The notes under the pieces were generated by a model, which was given only the letters and a program-made list of their open reading frames with translations, was not told the origin of the DNA and ran no database searches. Source: Planctomycetota bacterium (GTDB taxonomy: Bacteria; Planctomycetota; PLA2; JAEUHO01). From it: DNA of 64,000 bases. This document shows, one piece after another, positions 16,940 through 25,232 of this stretch. The position numbers and the translations under genes are program-made. The stretch covers positions 1 through 64,000 of the forward strand of contig JANQJW010000053.1 of assembly GCA_028281445.1 (NCBI GenBank). Reading direction: 5' to 3'. How positions within the stretch are numbered: position 1 is the stretch's first letter; every line of letters starts with the position of its first letter.

Positions 16940-18385
16940 TCAAATCGGCGTGGCGGGCAGGTCGAAGTACTCCCGCACGAACGCGGCCACATCTTCGGCG
17001 CGCGTCAGGTTGACGATGTCCTGGAGGCGCAGCAGGTCGCGCTTGCGCTTCTCTTCCATCGTCTCGGGGTCGAGGTCCCCGTGTTCCAGCGGCCGCACGA
17101 AGCGATATCGCTCTTCGATGCCCGTGGGTTCGATGACGCCGAGATCGGCCAGCGTGATCAACGCGTACTCCAAGCGCCGGTCGCCGCGGCCCTTGCCCAG
17201 CACCGCGAGCCGCAGCTCTTCCAGGTCGAAATCGGCGTGCTGGCTCTCGAGGATCGCCTGGGCGGCGCGCTGCAGCAGCTCGGCGGACGGGTTCTTCCAC
17301 TCGCTGAACGTGTGTTGGATGGCCAGGTCGTCCTGGCAGTAGAGCAGGCGGCAGATCGACGGCTCGCCGTCGCGGCCCGCGCGGCCGACCTCCTGGAAGT
17401 AGGCCTCGACGCTGCCGGGCACCTGCGCGTGGAGGATAAATCGGATGTCGGGCTTGTCGACGCCCATGCCGAACGCGTTGGTTGCGAGCAGAAGCAGCCC
17501 GTCCTCCGGCGTGGCATCGATGAAGCGGTTGTAGACGCGCTTCTTGTCCCGAGGGTCGAGCTTGCCGTGATAGATCGCCAGCCGGCGCTCGGGCAGCGCC
17601 GCCTTGATGCGCGACGCCATGCGATCGAGATCCTTGATGAGCGCGAAGTAGACGATGCCGGTCCCTGGCAGCGACCGGGCGACCTCCGCGATCTGCGCGA
17701 CCTTGGCGTCGTCGTCCCACGCGGGCTCGACCTCGAGAGCGAGATTCGGCCGGTCGAGCGGTGCGGCGAACAACGGCATCGTGTCGTCGTCGAAGCCGAG
17801 TGTTGCGCGGATGTCGGCGCGCACCTCACGCGTCGCCGTGGCCGTGAGCGCAAGCGTCGGCGGCGTGCCGAGCAGGCACCGGAAGGTGCCGACCTCCTGG
17901 TAGGCGGGCCGTAGGTCGTGGCCCCACTTGCTGATGCAGTGGGCCTCGTCGACCGCGAGCAGCTTGACGGCCTTCTCGATCCCGCCGTGCCGGGCTTCCA
18001 GCGCGGCGAGGAACTCCGGCTTCTTCATCCGCTCGGGCGTGGCATACAGGATGTCGTAGGCGCCCTCGGCGACCTGTTGGTAGCGCCGGTCCCGTTCGCG
18101 ACGGTCCAGGGTGCTGTTGATGTACTCGGCGTCGATGCCCTTGCGTTTCAGGGCCGCGACCTGATCCTCCATGAGGGCGATCAGCGGGCTGAAGACGAGG
18201 CTGAGTCCCTCGCCGGGCATCGACAGCGCGGGCAGCTGGTAGCAGAGGCTCTTGCCCGAGCCCGTGGGCATGACGACCAGGGGGTTGCCCCCGGCCAGCA
18301 CACACTCGACGACCTGCGCCTGCAGCGGGCGCAGCGCCTCGTGCCCGAAGCGTTCGTGCAGGATCTGCAGGGTTCGCGGGTCCAT
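16940..18385 (-). CDS. recQ: RecQ-family ATP-dependent DNA helicase, short form
   Basis: 481 residues. RecQ enzymes unwind DNA 3'-to-5' in recombination and fork repair. All helicase motifs are visible: Walker A (VVMPTGSGKSLCYQLPA), DEAH box (LAVDEAHCISKWGHDLRP), LALTATAT, motif IV-VI (ATNAFGMGVDKPDIR, QEVGRAGRDG). After the helicase core the four-cysteine zinc module of the RQC region is not seen; the sequence goes CRLLYCQDDLAIQHTF and then a helical/winged-helix-like tail. No HRDC domain follows. E. coli RecQ is about 610 residues. Its 3' end nearly touches the lipoprotein gene, and its start faces the sigma factor gene across 149 bases. Confidence 0.85.
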   Translation of the reverse strand: MDPRTLQILHERFGHEALRPLQAQVVECVLAGGNPLVVMPTGSGKSLCYQLPALSMPGEGLSLVFSPLIALMEDQVAALKRKGIDAEYINSTLDRRERDRRYQQVAEGAYDILYATPERMKKPEFLAALEARHGGIEKAVKLLAVDEAHCISKWGHDLRPAYQEVGTFRCLLGTPPTLALTATATREVRADIRATLGFDDDTMPLFAAPLDRPNLALEVEPAWDDDAKVAQIAEVARSLPGTGIVYFALIKDLDRMASRIKAALPERRLAIYHGKLDPRDKKRVYNRFIDATPEDGLLLLATNAFGMGVDKPDIRFILHAQVPGSVEAYFQEVGRAGRDGEPSICRLLYCQDDLAIQHTFSEWKNPSAELLQRAAQAILESQHADFDLEELRLAVLGKGRGDRRLEYALITLADLGVIEPTGIEERYRFVRPLEHGDLDPETMEEKRKRDLLRLQDIVNLTRAEDVAAFVREYFDLPATPI

Positions 18386-18534
18386 GGGGCGCCCATTTCA
18401 CCCGCCGCGGCGTGCAGGCATCGGAAAACCCGCCCGCCGCGAAACACGCCGCGGCGATCGTCGCTCCTCAGAGTGCCTGCGAATCGAGCGGGATGGGGGG
18501 TGGTGCCGGGGGAGAAGGTGTCAGGTCAACCGTA

Positions 18535-19224
18535 ATGTCCTTCCCCTCCGACGATCACGCCGTTGCTATGCTCCGCCCGGTGGCGTCGACGGAGGACACG
18601 GTCCAACTCTTCCTGGCAGCCCTCGACGCGCGTGGGGGCGCCGGAGGGGGTGGCGACGCCTTGATCGGCAGCGGACTTCCGGACGGGGCCGGGGACGAGC
18701 CGTTGAACCGCCTGCTCGAGCGGCTGCGCCCGCGGCTCGTGCTCTGGTGCGCCTCGCGCATGTCGCCCAAGCTCAAGCAGAAGGTGGAGCCGGATGACAT
18801 GGCCCAGGACGTCATGGTCCGCGTCAACGGCTCCATCGGCACCTTCGAGGGGCGGGACTATCCCGCGTTTCGAGGATGGCTCTTCACGCTGGCCGCGAAC
18901 GCCATCAGGGATGCTGTGAAGCACCACGATGCCAAGAAACGCCAGCGCCCTGACCCTCGCTCCTTCTCACAGACGTCCCCCTCGGAACGGGCGTCCCGCA
19001 CGGAGGAGCTCGCGCGCATGCGAGACGCGATCGGTCAGCTACGTCCCGATGACCAGGAGGTCATTCGCCTGCGTTGCTTCGAGGAGCTGGCGCATGCCGA
19101 GGTCGCCGAGCGGATGGGGCGCACGGAGACGGCCGTCCGGATCCTGTATTGCCGGGCGCTGAAAAACCTGCGCAACGTCGTGGACGATCTCGAGGCGGCC
19201 GGGCCGGTGACGGAGCCGGCCTGA
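18535..19224 (+). CDS. ECF-type RNA polymerase sigma factor (Planctomycete-like)
   Basis: 229 residues if the ATG at 18535 is used; an internal ATG at 18568 and GTG codons just after are possible, as no clear Shine-Dalgarno decides. Sigma region 2 (QKVEPDDMAQDVMVRVNGSI, FRGWLFTLAANAIRDAVKHH) and region 4 (LRPDDQEVIRLRCFEELAHA, VAERMGRTETAVRILYCRAL) are clear. Its TGA overlaps the ATG of the Ser/Thr kinase gene by one base, so translation is coupled. In Planctomycetota such pairs occur in place of a classical anti-sigma factor, and the kinase is presumed to control the sigma factor by phosphorylation; that link is inference. Confidence 0.85.
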   Translation: MSFPSDDHAVAMLRPVASTEDTVQLFLAALDARGGAGGGGDALIGSGLPDGAGDEPLNRLLERLRPRLVLWCASRMSPKLKQKVEPDDMAQDVMVRVNGSIGTFEGRDYPAFRGWLFTLAANAIRDAVKHHDAKKRQRPDPRSFSQTSPSERASRTEELARMRDAIGQLRPDDQEVIRLRCFEELAHAEVAERMGRTETAVRILYCRALKNLRNVVDDLEAAGPVTEPA

Positions 19225-21266
19225 TGGACGAGCAGCGAGACGAGCTCCTGGCGGTTGCGCTCAAGGACTACGAAGAGCGCAGCTCGGCGGGCGTGCCGCC
19301 GCCCTTGTTCGAGTACCGCGACCAGCTTGGTGACGCGTGGGACGAGTTCGTGCAGATCGTCGACACGGAGGCCGAGCTCAAGGCACTGCTCGAACCCATG
19401 CCGCCGCCGCCGCTCGGTGGGCTCTTTGGCGGCTACGAGCTGCTGCGCTTGATCGGGAGCGGCACGACGGGGCTCGTCTACGAAGCGCGCAATTCGACCA
19501 ACCACCGGCACGAGGCGATCAAGGTCCTCAAGCCCGGACTCGAGCACGAGCCGGACTCGCTCCAGCGCTTCCGCCGCGAGGTCCAGCTCGCCCAGGAGTT
19601 GGAGCATCCGAACATCGTGCGCGTCTACGCCTGCGGTGAGATCGGCGGCTACCCGTACTGCGCGATGGAGCTCGTCGAAGGACGTTCGCTTGCCCAAGCC
19701 CTGGTGGACGACACGCTGCCCCCGCCTGAGGAGCTCTGCCGGCAGATGGCGGGCGTTGCCGACGCGCTCGCGATGCTGCATCGCAACAAGATCCTGCACC
19801 GCGACGTGAAGCCGTCCAACATCGTCATCCGCAAGGACGGCACCTTCGTGCTCGCTGACTTCGGCCTCGCGCGAGCGGCAGACTTGCAGCGCATCACCTG
19901 GACCGGCCAGATGCTGGGTACGCCGCGCTACATGAGCCCCGAGCAGCTGCGCGGCAAGGAGCTGGACCCGCGCGCCGACGTCTACGGCCTCGGTGCCACG
20001 CTCTACCGCGTACTCGCCAAGCGGCCACTGTTCGATGCGCAGACGGTTGCGGCCCTTGCCCTCAAGGTCCTGCGCGAACGGCCCGCGCCGCTCGAGAAGG
20101 CGGCCCCCGACGTGGCGAGCGACGTGAGTCGCGTGGTCATGAAGGCCATCGAGCCCGAGCTGCAAGATCGCTACGAGTCCGCCGCCGTGTTCCGCGACGA
20201 GCTCGTGCGGGTGGCCGGTGGCGAGAAGCCGCGCTACGGCCCGGTCTCACCCACGCGGCGCGCGGTGCGCAAGGCGTGCCGCAACTGGCGGCTGATCACG
20301 ATCGCCGCCGTCGTGCTGCTGGGTGTGGTCGCAACTACGGCCGTCTCGCTCTACCTCGGCACCGACGCACGCCTCGCAGTGCGCGTGTTGCCGGCCGCGG
20401 TCGCCACGCTCAACGGCAACGAACAAGGGCGCGGCGCGACCTTCGACCTGCGGGGAAAGCGCGGCACGTTCGCGCTGCGCCTCGAACGGAAGGGGTTCCT
20501 GCCCTACGTGTACGAGGAGGCGCTCGGGCCGGGCGAGGAAGACGACGTCGACCACGTCATGGTGATCGCCGACGCCAATGACGCGGAGGCCGCCGCGATC
20601 CTGCGGGAGGCGCTCGAGGCCGACGCGCTGCTCAAGTACGACGCCGCGCACCGCGGGGGCGGGGAGGACCTGGTTGCGGTCTTCCCGCAGAAGACGGTTC
20701 GCCGCGCGGATCTGCGCACCTGGCGCGTCGAGATCAATCCGGAGATCGCAGACCTTACGAAGACCGTCGGGCGACTGCGATTCACCGCGGAAGACGGCTC
20801 GGTCCTGGCCGAGGTCCCGGTGCGCGGCGGCAGGCGAGACGGTGTCGTGGAAGGGCCGATGCCCCCCGACCTGCTCGCGAAGCTGATACCGGGCAAGAGG
20901 GTCCGCTGGGACGTCGAGGTCGATGGCGAGCGGTCCGAAGTCGTGGCCTTCACGCTGGAGGAGCTCACCTCGGAGGATGCCGCGCGCTGGAACATCATCG
21001 AGGATCGAGCAAGGGGTCAACCGGAGGGCATTCGAGCCTGGCTGTGGGGCTCCTTCCTCGCCAAGCGCGGGTTCTACCAGGGCGCCCTGCAGGCCATGCG
21101 GCACCTCGGTGCGGAGCAGCCGGATCTACCGCCCTGGGTCGTGGCGCGCGAGACGACCGACTGGCTCGGCCTCGGCGGCACGCTAATCGACGCCGAGGTG
21201 CGGAAACGCGTCGACGACTTCCCCGAGCACGTGCGCGCCGCCTGGGAGCGACGCGCACCCAAGTAG
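19224..21266 (+). CDS. Receptor-like Ser/Thr protein kinase with one membrane helix
   Basis: 680 residues, ATG overlapping the sigma factor stop. The kinase domain (residues ~70-340) has the Gly-rich loop (LIGSGTTGLVYEA), catalytic Lys (AIKVLK), HRD (LHRDVKPSNIVI), DFG (LADFGLARA) and SPEQ in the activation segment, so it should be active. A membrane helix follows at about 356-378 (ITIAAVVLLGVVATTAVSLYL). The outer part begins with a PEGA-like beta segment (FDLRGKRGTFALRLERKGFL) and continues for ~280 residues without a recognised domain. It probably senses an envelope signal and phosphorylates the coupled sigma factor. Confidence 0.88.
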   Translation: MDEQRDELLAVALKDYEERSSAGVPPPLFEYRDQLGDAWDEFVQIVDTEAELKALLEPMPPPPLGGLFGGYELLRLIGSGTTGLVYEARNSTNHRHEAIKVLKPGLEHEPDSLQRFRREVQLAQELEHPNIVRVYACGEIGGYPYCAMELVEGRSLAQALVDDTLPPPEELCRQMAGVADALAMLHRNKILHRDVKPSNIVIRKDGTFVLADFGLARAADLQRITWTGQMLGTPRYMSPEQLRGKELDPRADVYGLGATLYRVLAKRPLFDAQTVAALALKVLRERPAPLEKAAPDVASDVSRVVMKAIEPELQDRYESAAVFRDELVRVAGGEKPRYGPVSPTRRAVRKACRNWRLITIAAVVLLGVVATTAVSLYLGTDARLAVRVLPAAVATLNGNEQGRGATFDLRGKRGTFALRLERKGFLPYVYEEALGPGEEDDVDHVMVIADANDAEAAAILREALEADALLKYDAAHRGGGEDLVAVFPQKTVRRADLRTWRVEINPEIADLTKTVGRLRFTAEDGSVLAEVPVRGGRRDGVVEGPMPPDLLAKLIPGKRVRWDVEVDGERSEVVAFTLEELTSEDAARWNIIEDRARGQPEGIRAWLWGSFLAKRGFYQGALQAMRHLGAEQPDLPPWVVARETTDWLGLGGTLIDAEVRKRVDDFPEHVRAAWERRAPK

Positions 21267-21269
21267 CGG

Positions 21270-21758
21270 CTACTCGATGCCCAGCGCGAGCAAGCCGGCC
21301 TCGACGTCCATGGGCTTGCCTGCGCCCAGCGTCAAGGTGATGCGGCCCGTGGTGCGGTCGATGTGTCCCGTCGCGACCTTCGTGCGGCGCATGGCGCGCG
21401 AGAAGGGGTTGTTGTTCTCGTAGAGCTCGAACGTCGGCGTCGGCGCCTGGCTGTGCGGCGGCTTCGACCAGCTCAGGTGGAACTCGCGCGACGGAATGCG
21501 CACGCGGCTGAAGCGCTCGACGCCTTCCGGCGAGTGCAGGCGATCGAGCACCTCCGTCTTTACCCGTGCCTTGAGCACCGCTGCGGTCAGAAGCGGCTTG
21601 GGCGCCTTGGACGGTTGGACCATCGGAGCACTCGCTGCGACGGGCGTGGGCGGCTCGGGGAGGACAGCCGGGGCGGTCTCGGCTTGACGGTCATGGACGA
21701 AAGCGACGCCGGTGAGGGCGAGAAGCAGGACGGTGCAGACGAGGGCGAGCTTGTTCAC
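21270..21758 (-). CDS. Hypothetical anchored or secreted protein
   Basis: 162 residues from a GTG at 21758 preceded by GGGAG. One N-terminal hydrophobic segment (LALVCTVLLLALTGVAFVHD) acts as signal or anchor, followed by a Pro/Ala linker and a small domain (SREFHLSWSKPPHSQAPT, TGHIDRTTGRITLTLGAG). No family is recognised. The GTG overlaps the stop of the upstream membrane protein gene (GTGA), so the two are translationally coupled and probably work together. It ends 3 bases from the convergent kinase gene. Confidence 0.65.
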   Translation of the reverse strand: MNKLALVCTVLLLALTGVAFVHDRQAETAPAVLPEPPTPVAASAPMVQPSKAPKPLLTAAVLKARVKTEVLDRLHSPEGVERFSRVRIPSREFHLSWSKPPHSQAPTPTFELYENNNPFSRAMRRTKVATGHIDRTTGRITLTLGAGKPMDVEAGLLALGIE

Positions 21759-22417
21759 GTGCGAACTCCCTTGCGGTGGCGGAGAACGACGCACTCGGCG
21801 ATTCCCCAGTTGACGAAGAGGCTGAACCACAGGGCGAGCACGTACTCGTGGCCCGTGCCTGCGGCATGGAATGCGATGTAGAGGACGCGAAACGTGATGG
21901 CCGTCGCGGCCATGGCGTAGGAGCGCACCATCCAGGCGATGTGACCCCGGAAGTCGCGCCGGTGGACGTGCTCGAGTCCACGCCAGGTCGTGTACAGCAG
22001 CGCGAGGCCCGTCACGAGGAAGCCCACGCGTCCCGGCATGCCGCCCTTGGCGTAGAGCGCCAGATAGAGGCCCGTTGGCACCACGAGCACGAGCACGCTG
22101 GCTACGTAGGTCCACCCGATCGCGCGGTGAAGCCCGGGCCGGGTGCGCAAGAGGGTGCGGCTGAACTGCGGAAGCGCGGAGAACAGGCAGACGAGGCCGC
22201 CGGTGATGTGCACGTAGAGCGAGATGCGCCACACCGGATCGGCGTAGGCGGCGGCCTTCTCTAGCAGGAACGGCACCGTGGGGGAGAAGCTGTAGAACGG
22301 CAGCGTGTTGAGCAGGATCAGGCTGCTCCCGGCCGCCATGGTGGCCCAGAAGAGCGCGCGCAACGCGCCGTAGAGCGGAATCCGAGGGGCACGAAGCGCG
22401 GCGGCGCGTGTCGTCAT
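21755..22417 (-). CDS. DUF2306-like multi-pass membrane protein
   Basis: 220 residues from the ATG at 22417, with GGAG upstream. About six membrane helices are visible, with the pattern of DUF2306 proteins: WRISLYVHITGGLVCLFSALPQF, HRAIGWTYVASVLVLVVP, TGLALLYTTWRGLEHVHRRD, HIAWMVRSYAMAATAITFRV. Conserved histidines in helices (HITGG, HRAIGW, HIAWM) suggest metal or haem contact, but the function is not established. Its last bases overlap the next gene in a GTGA junction. Confidence 0.7.
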   Translation of the reverse strand: MTTRAAALRAPRIPLYGALRALFWATMAAGSSLILLNTLPFYSFSPTVPFLLEKAAAYADPVWRISLYVHITGGLVCLFSALPQFSRTLLRTRPGLHRAIGWTYVASVLVLVVPTGLYLALYAKGGMPGRVGFLVTGLALLYTTWRGLEHVHRRDFRGHIAWMVRSYAMAATAITFRVLYIAFHAAGTGHEYVLALWFSLFVNWGIAECVVLRHRKGVRT

Positions 22418-22550
22418 GGTGACTCCTACATCCCTGGGTGCATTCCAACGCAACGTCGCAAACGCGGTTTCACAAAGGCCGCAAAACGGACGCAAAGCTT
22501 GTGCAAGGCGAACCGGGTAGCCTGTGGCCCACGCGAAACGGAGGACCGGC

Positions 22551-23603
22551 ATGCAGGACGAACGACGGACGACGCGCCGCGACCTCATTCGGGCCGGCAC
22601 CGCAGGCGTTGCGGGGCTTGCTGCAGGCAGCGTGCTTTCCGCGGCCGAAGCGCGCAGTAACACGCGCTCGATGAAGATCGACACCAGACTCGGGAAGCAC
22701 GTGCTCGAGTTCGACTTCCCAGGCCTCGAGATCGGCTCCGCGATCTACCCGGACGGTCCTACCGGCTGCACCGTGTTCCACTTTCCCAAGGGAGCCACCG
22801 GCGTAGCCGACGCCCGGGGCGGTGCGGTCTGCACGACCTTCACCGATCGCATGCAGGACGGTGCGCGCCATGTCGATGCCATCTGCTTCGCGGGCGGCAG
22901 CGTCTATGGACTGGAGGCGGCCGCGGGGGTCTCGTCCGGCCTCTTCGAGCGTCGCGGGCACGCGACGGACTGGAACCGCATTGCGCTGGTCAGCGGCGCG
23001 ATTCTCTTCGACTTCGTCGCGCGCAAGAACGCCATCTACCCGGACGCCCGCCTCGGGCGCGCGGCGCTCGACGCCGCCAAGCCGGGTGTGTTTCCGCTCG
23101 GCGGACGCGGCGCCGGGGTCTCCGCGACCTGCGGCAAGTGGCTGATCCACACGACCGAGAAGGAGCTGGCCGGCCAGGGCGGCGCCGTACGGCAGCGGGG
23201 ACCGACGCGTGTGGCCGTGTTCACCGTGGTCAATTCACTTGGCGCGATCGTCGACCGCGACGGCACGGTGGTGCGTGGGCATCGCGACCCCAGGACCGGC
23301 AAGCGCGTGCCGGTGCCGAAGATGGGGGAGTCCGCCGACAAGCCCAAGGGCGGCAACACCACGCTCACGTTGGTCGTGACCAACCAGCGGCTGGGCGCGC
23401 ACGACCTGCGTCAGCTGGCCCGGGAGGTCCACACGGCCATGGCGCGCGTCATCGTCCCGTTCCATACGAGCAGCGACGGCGACGTGCTCTTCGCGGTAAC
23501 CACCAACGCCGTGACGAACCGCAGCACCAACACGTTCCAGCTGGGCGCCGTGGCGTCGGACTGCGCGCTGGACGCCGTCTTGCGCTCCTTTGCGGGCCGC
23601 TGA
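22551..23603 (+). CDS. P1-family (DmpA/S58-type) self-processing peptidase, Tat-exported
   Basis: 350 residues from the ATG at 22551 with GGAGG upstream. A twin-arginine signal is present (RRTTRRDLIRAGTAGVAGLA, ending AEA). The body follows the P1/DmpA aminopeptidase family: FPGLEIGSAIYPDGPTGCTV, DAICFAGGSVYGLEAAAGV, GRGAGVSATCGKW and the autoprocessing site GGNTTLTLVV, where the chain is expected to split before a Thr that becomes the N-terminal nucleophile. Family members cleave small N-terminal residues or beta-peptides. Export by Tat implies folding before transport. Confidence 0.82.
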   Translation: MQDERRTTRRDLIRAGTAGVAGLAAGSVLSAAEARSNTRSMKIDTRLGKHVLEFDFPGLEIGSAIYPDGPTGCTVFHFPKGATGVADARGGAVCTTFTDRMQDGARHVDAICFAGGSVYGLEAAAGVSSGLFERRGHATDWNRIALVSGAILFDFVARKNAIYPDARLGRAALDAAKPGVFPLGGRGAGVSATCGKWLIHTTEKELAGQGGAVRQRGPTRVAVFTVVNSLGAIVDRDGTVVRGHRDPRTGKRVPVPKMGESADKPKGGNTTLTLVVTNQRLGAHDLRQLAREVHTAMARVIVPFHTSSDGDVLFAVTTNAVTNRSTNTFQLGAVASDCALDAVLRSFAGR

Positions 23604-23659
23604 CGGGGAATCCGGTTTGGGCGGGACAGACCGGGAAGCGCTGCGTCTACTCGGGTGGC

Positions 23660-24172
23660 ATGGGAACGGCTGACCTCGTCCGTAGCGCTCTGACCGGGAA
23701 CCCCGACGGTCGTGAAGCGCTGGCCCGCGCGTGGTTCGCGCGCGTCTACGGCGCCGCGCTCGCGCGGACCGGGAACGCAGCCGATGCGGAGGACCTGACC
23801 CAGGAGACCTTCCTGCGGGCGTTTCGTCAGCTCGGTCGCCTGCGGCGTCCCTCGCGCTTCGGCCCGTGGATCCTCCAGATCGTCCGCAACGCGAGCCACG
23901 ACGCACACCGTCGCAGGCACGGCACGACCTTCCTCTCGCACCGCGCGGCGTCCCGTCTGCAAGCCCCCGCGGAGACGGAGACGAGCGACGTCATCCCCGC
24001 CTGGCGCGATCTCGACGAAGACCAGCGCCTCGTGTGCTGGCTCAAGATCGTCGACGGCATGCCATTTCGCGACATTGGCGAGCTGCTGGGGAGCTCGAAG
24101 AGTGCGGTGTACCGCGTCTACCGGAGCGGACTGGAGCGACTGAGGAAGCAGGTGTGTCATGTTGAGCTGTGA
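23660..24172 (+). CDS. ECF sigma factor paired with an anti-sigma factor
   Basis: 170 residues from the ATG at 23660. Region 2 reads ADAEDLTQETFLRAFRQLGR and FGPWILQIVRNASHDAHRRR; region 4 reads FRDIGELLGSSKSAVYRVYR. The reading frame overlaps the start of the anti-sigma gene by 14 bases, the usual arrangement for a sigma/anti-sigma pair. It should direct RNA polymerase to a regulon once the membrane-bound partner releases it. No strong ribosome site is visible. It probably controls envelope functions, given the outer domain of its partner. Confidence 0.85.
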   Translation: MGTADLVRSALTGNPDGREALARAWFARVYGAALARTGNAADAEDLTQETFLRAFRQLGRLRRPSRFGPWILQIVRNASHDAHRRRHGTTFLSHRAASRLQAPAETETSDVIPAWRDLDEDQRLVCWLKIVDGMPFRDIGELLGSSKSAVYRVYRSGLERLRKQVCHVEL

Positions 24173-25184
24173 AGAGACCCGGCTCGCGCTGCCCGGCATC
24201 GAAGCGGGGGAGCATGCCGACGGCACCGTGCGGGACCATCTCGCCTCTTGCGATGCCTGCCGCGAAGCCGCAAGCGAGCTGCGCACGGATCTCGAGCGGC
24301 TGCGTGCCGGGCTCAGCGCATTGGCGCCGTCGCCGCTCGTCGAAGACGCGGTGGTAGACATCGCGCGAGACCAGGCGCGCGGCGCGAAGACGGGTTCGTG
24401 GAAGCCGGTGCTCGTCACGCTGGCCGCCGCGGCTGTCCTGTTCGGTGTGATCCTCCTCTCGCAGCAGGGAGGCGAGCCGCCCTCGGGGGAACCGCCCGAG
24501 CAGGCGACACGCGACGCGCGACCGCGCCTCACACTGGATCTGCTCGCCGACGGGCGTCTGTTCCTGGACGGACACCAGGAGTTCGCGCTGCGTACGAACG
24601 GCGCGTGGGTCTCGCCCGGCGAGATCGCGCGGATCACGGAGGCGATGGCCGCGGCTGTGGCCGGTGCCGAGCACGACGCGTCGGGCAACCCCGATGTCGT
24701 GGCGGTTCTCACGGTTGAAGCCGACACGCCGTGGATGATGGTGCAGTGGGTGATGCAGGTGTGCGCGCACCCTCGCGTGCGGGTCACGCGCCATCAGTTC
24801 CACCGGATGGGGAGCGACGAGGCGCCGCTGTTCAACGAGCTGCCGACCGATCCAGGGATGGCGCCCGACGGCAGCGATCCGTTGATGTTCACGCGGTCGT
24901 TCAAGGTCAAGCTGTTCGCCTACGGCAACGAGACCAAGGTAAAGGCGGATGACGGCACGTGGTTCCTGGGTCGCGGGGACGACGAGAGCGTGCTCGCGGC
25001 GATTGCTGAACTGGCGCGGCGCGCGCTCGCAGCGGCCGGTCCCGACGCTTCGGCAGAGATCGTCGCGCCTCCGCCGCGCGGCGGGCGCGTGCGATACGAA
25101 CACGTGCTTCACATCATGCGCATCTTGCAGGACGCAGGCGTGCAGAACGTACTCTTCGAAGGGGCCGCCATGCCGCCCAGGTAG
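24159..25184 (+). CDS. Transmembrane anti-sigma factor with tandem ExbD1- and ExbD2-like periplasmic domains
   Basis: 341 residues. The N-terminus is a zinc anti-sigma domain with Cys4, His27, Cys31 and Cys34 (HX3CX2C). A membrane helix follows at ~81-103 (PVLVTLAAAAVLFGVILLS). The outer part aligns with ExbD-type periplasmic domains encoded in this window. Residues ~120-215 match the ExbD1 proteins (MVQWVMQVCAHP here, YVQWIMQACAHP in the protein at 58273). Residues ~245-341 match the ExbD2 proteins (EIVAPPPRGG, identical in the protein at 56470; LFEGAAMP against VFEGAATP). The proton-relay Asp of the ExbD helix is absent because the helix is unrelated. The predicted topology puts sigma binding inside and ExbD-like domains outside, which suggests that it senses ExbB/ExbD or its clients. 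The fusion is not known to me; the function is inferred. Confidence 0.75.
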   Translation: MLSCEETRLALPGIEAGEHADGTVRDHLASCDACREAASELRTDLERLRAGLSALAPSPLVEDAVVDIARDQARGAKTGSWKPVLVTLAAAAVLFGVILLSQQGGEPPSGEPPEQATRDARPRLTLDLLADGRLFLDGHQEFALRTNGAWVSPGEIARITEAMAAAVAGAEHDASGNPDVVAVLTVEADTPWMMVQWVMQVCAHPRVRVTRHQFHRMGSDEAPLFNELPTDPGMAPDGSDPLMFTRSFKVKLFAYGNETKVKADDGTWFLGRGDDESVLAAIAELARRALAAAGPDASAEIVAPPPRGGRVRYEHVLHIMRILQDAGVQNVLFEGAAMPPR

Positions 25185-25232
25185 CGGCGCGAGGACCGCA
25201 CGATTTCAACGTCAGTTCATGCAACACGCGGG

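Noticed and set aside
25185..25232. Terminator between the convergent anti-sigma and CorC-like genes
   Set aside because: No stem-loop with T-tract is visible in the 48-base gap.
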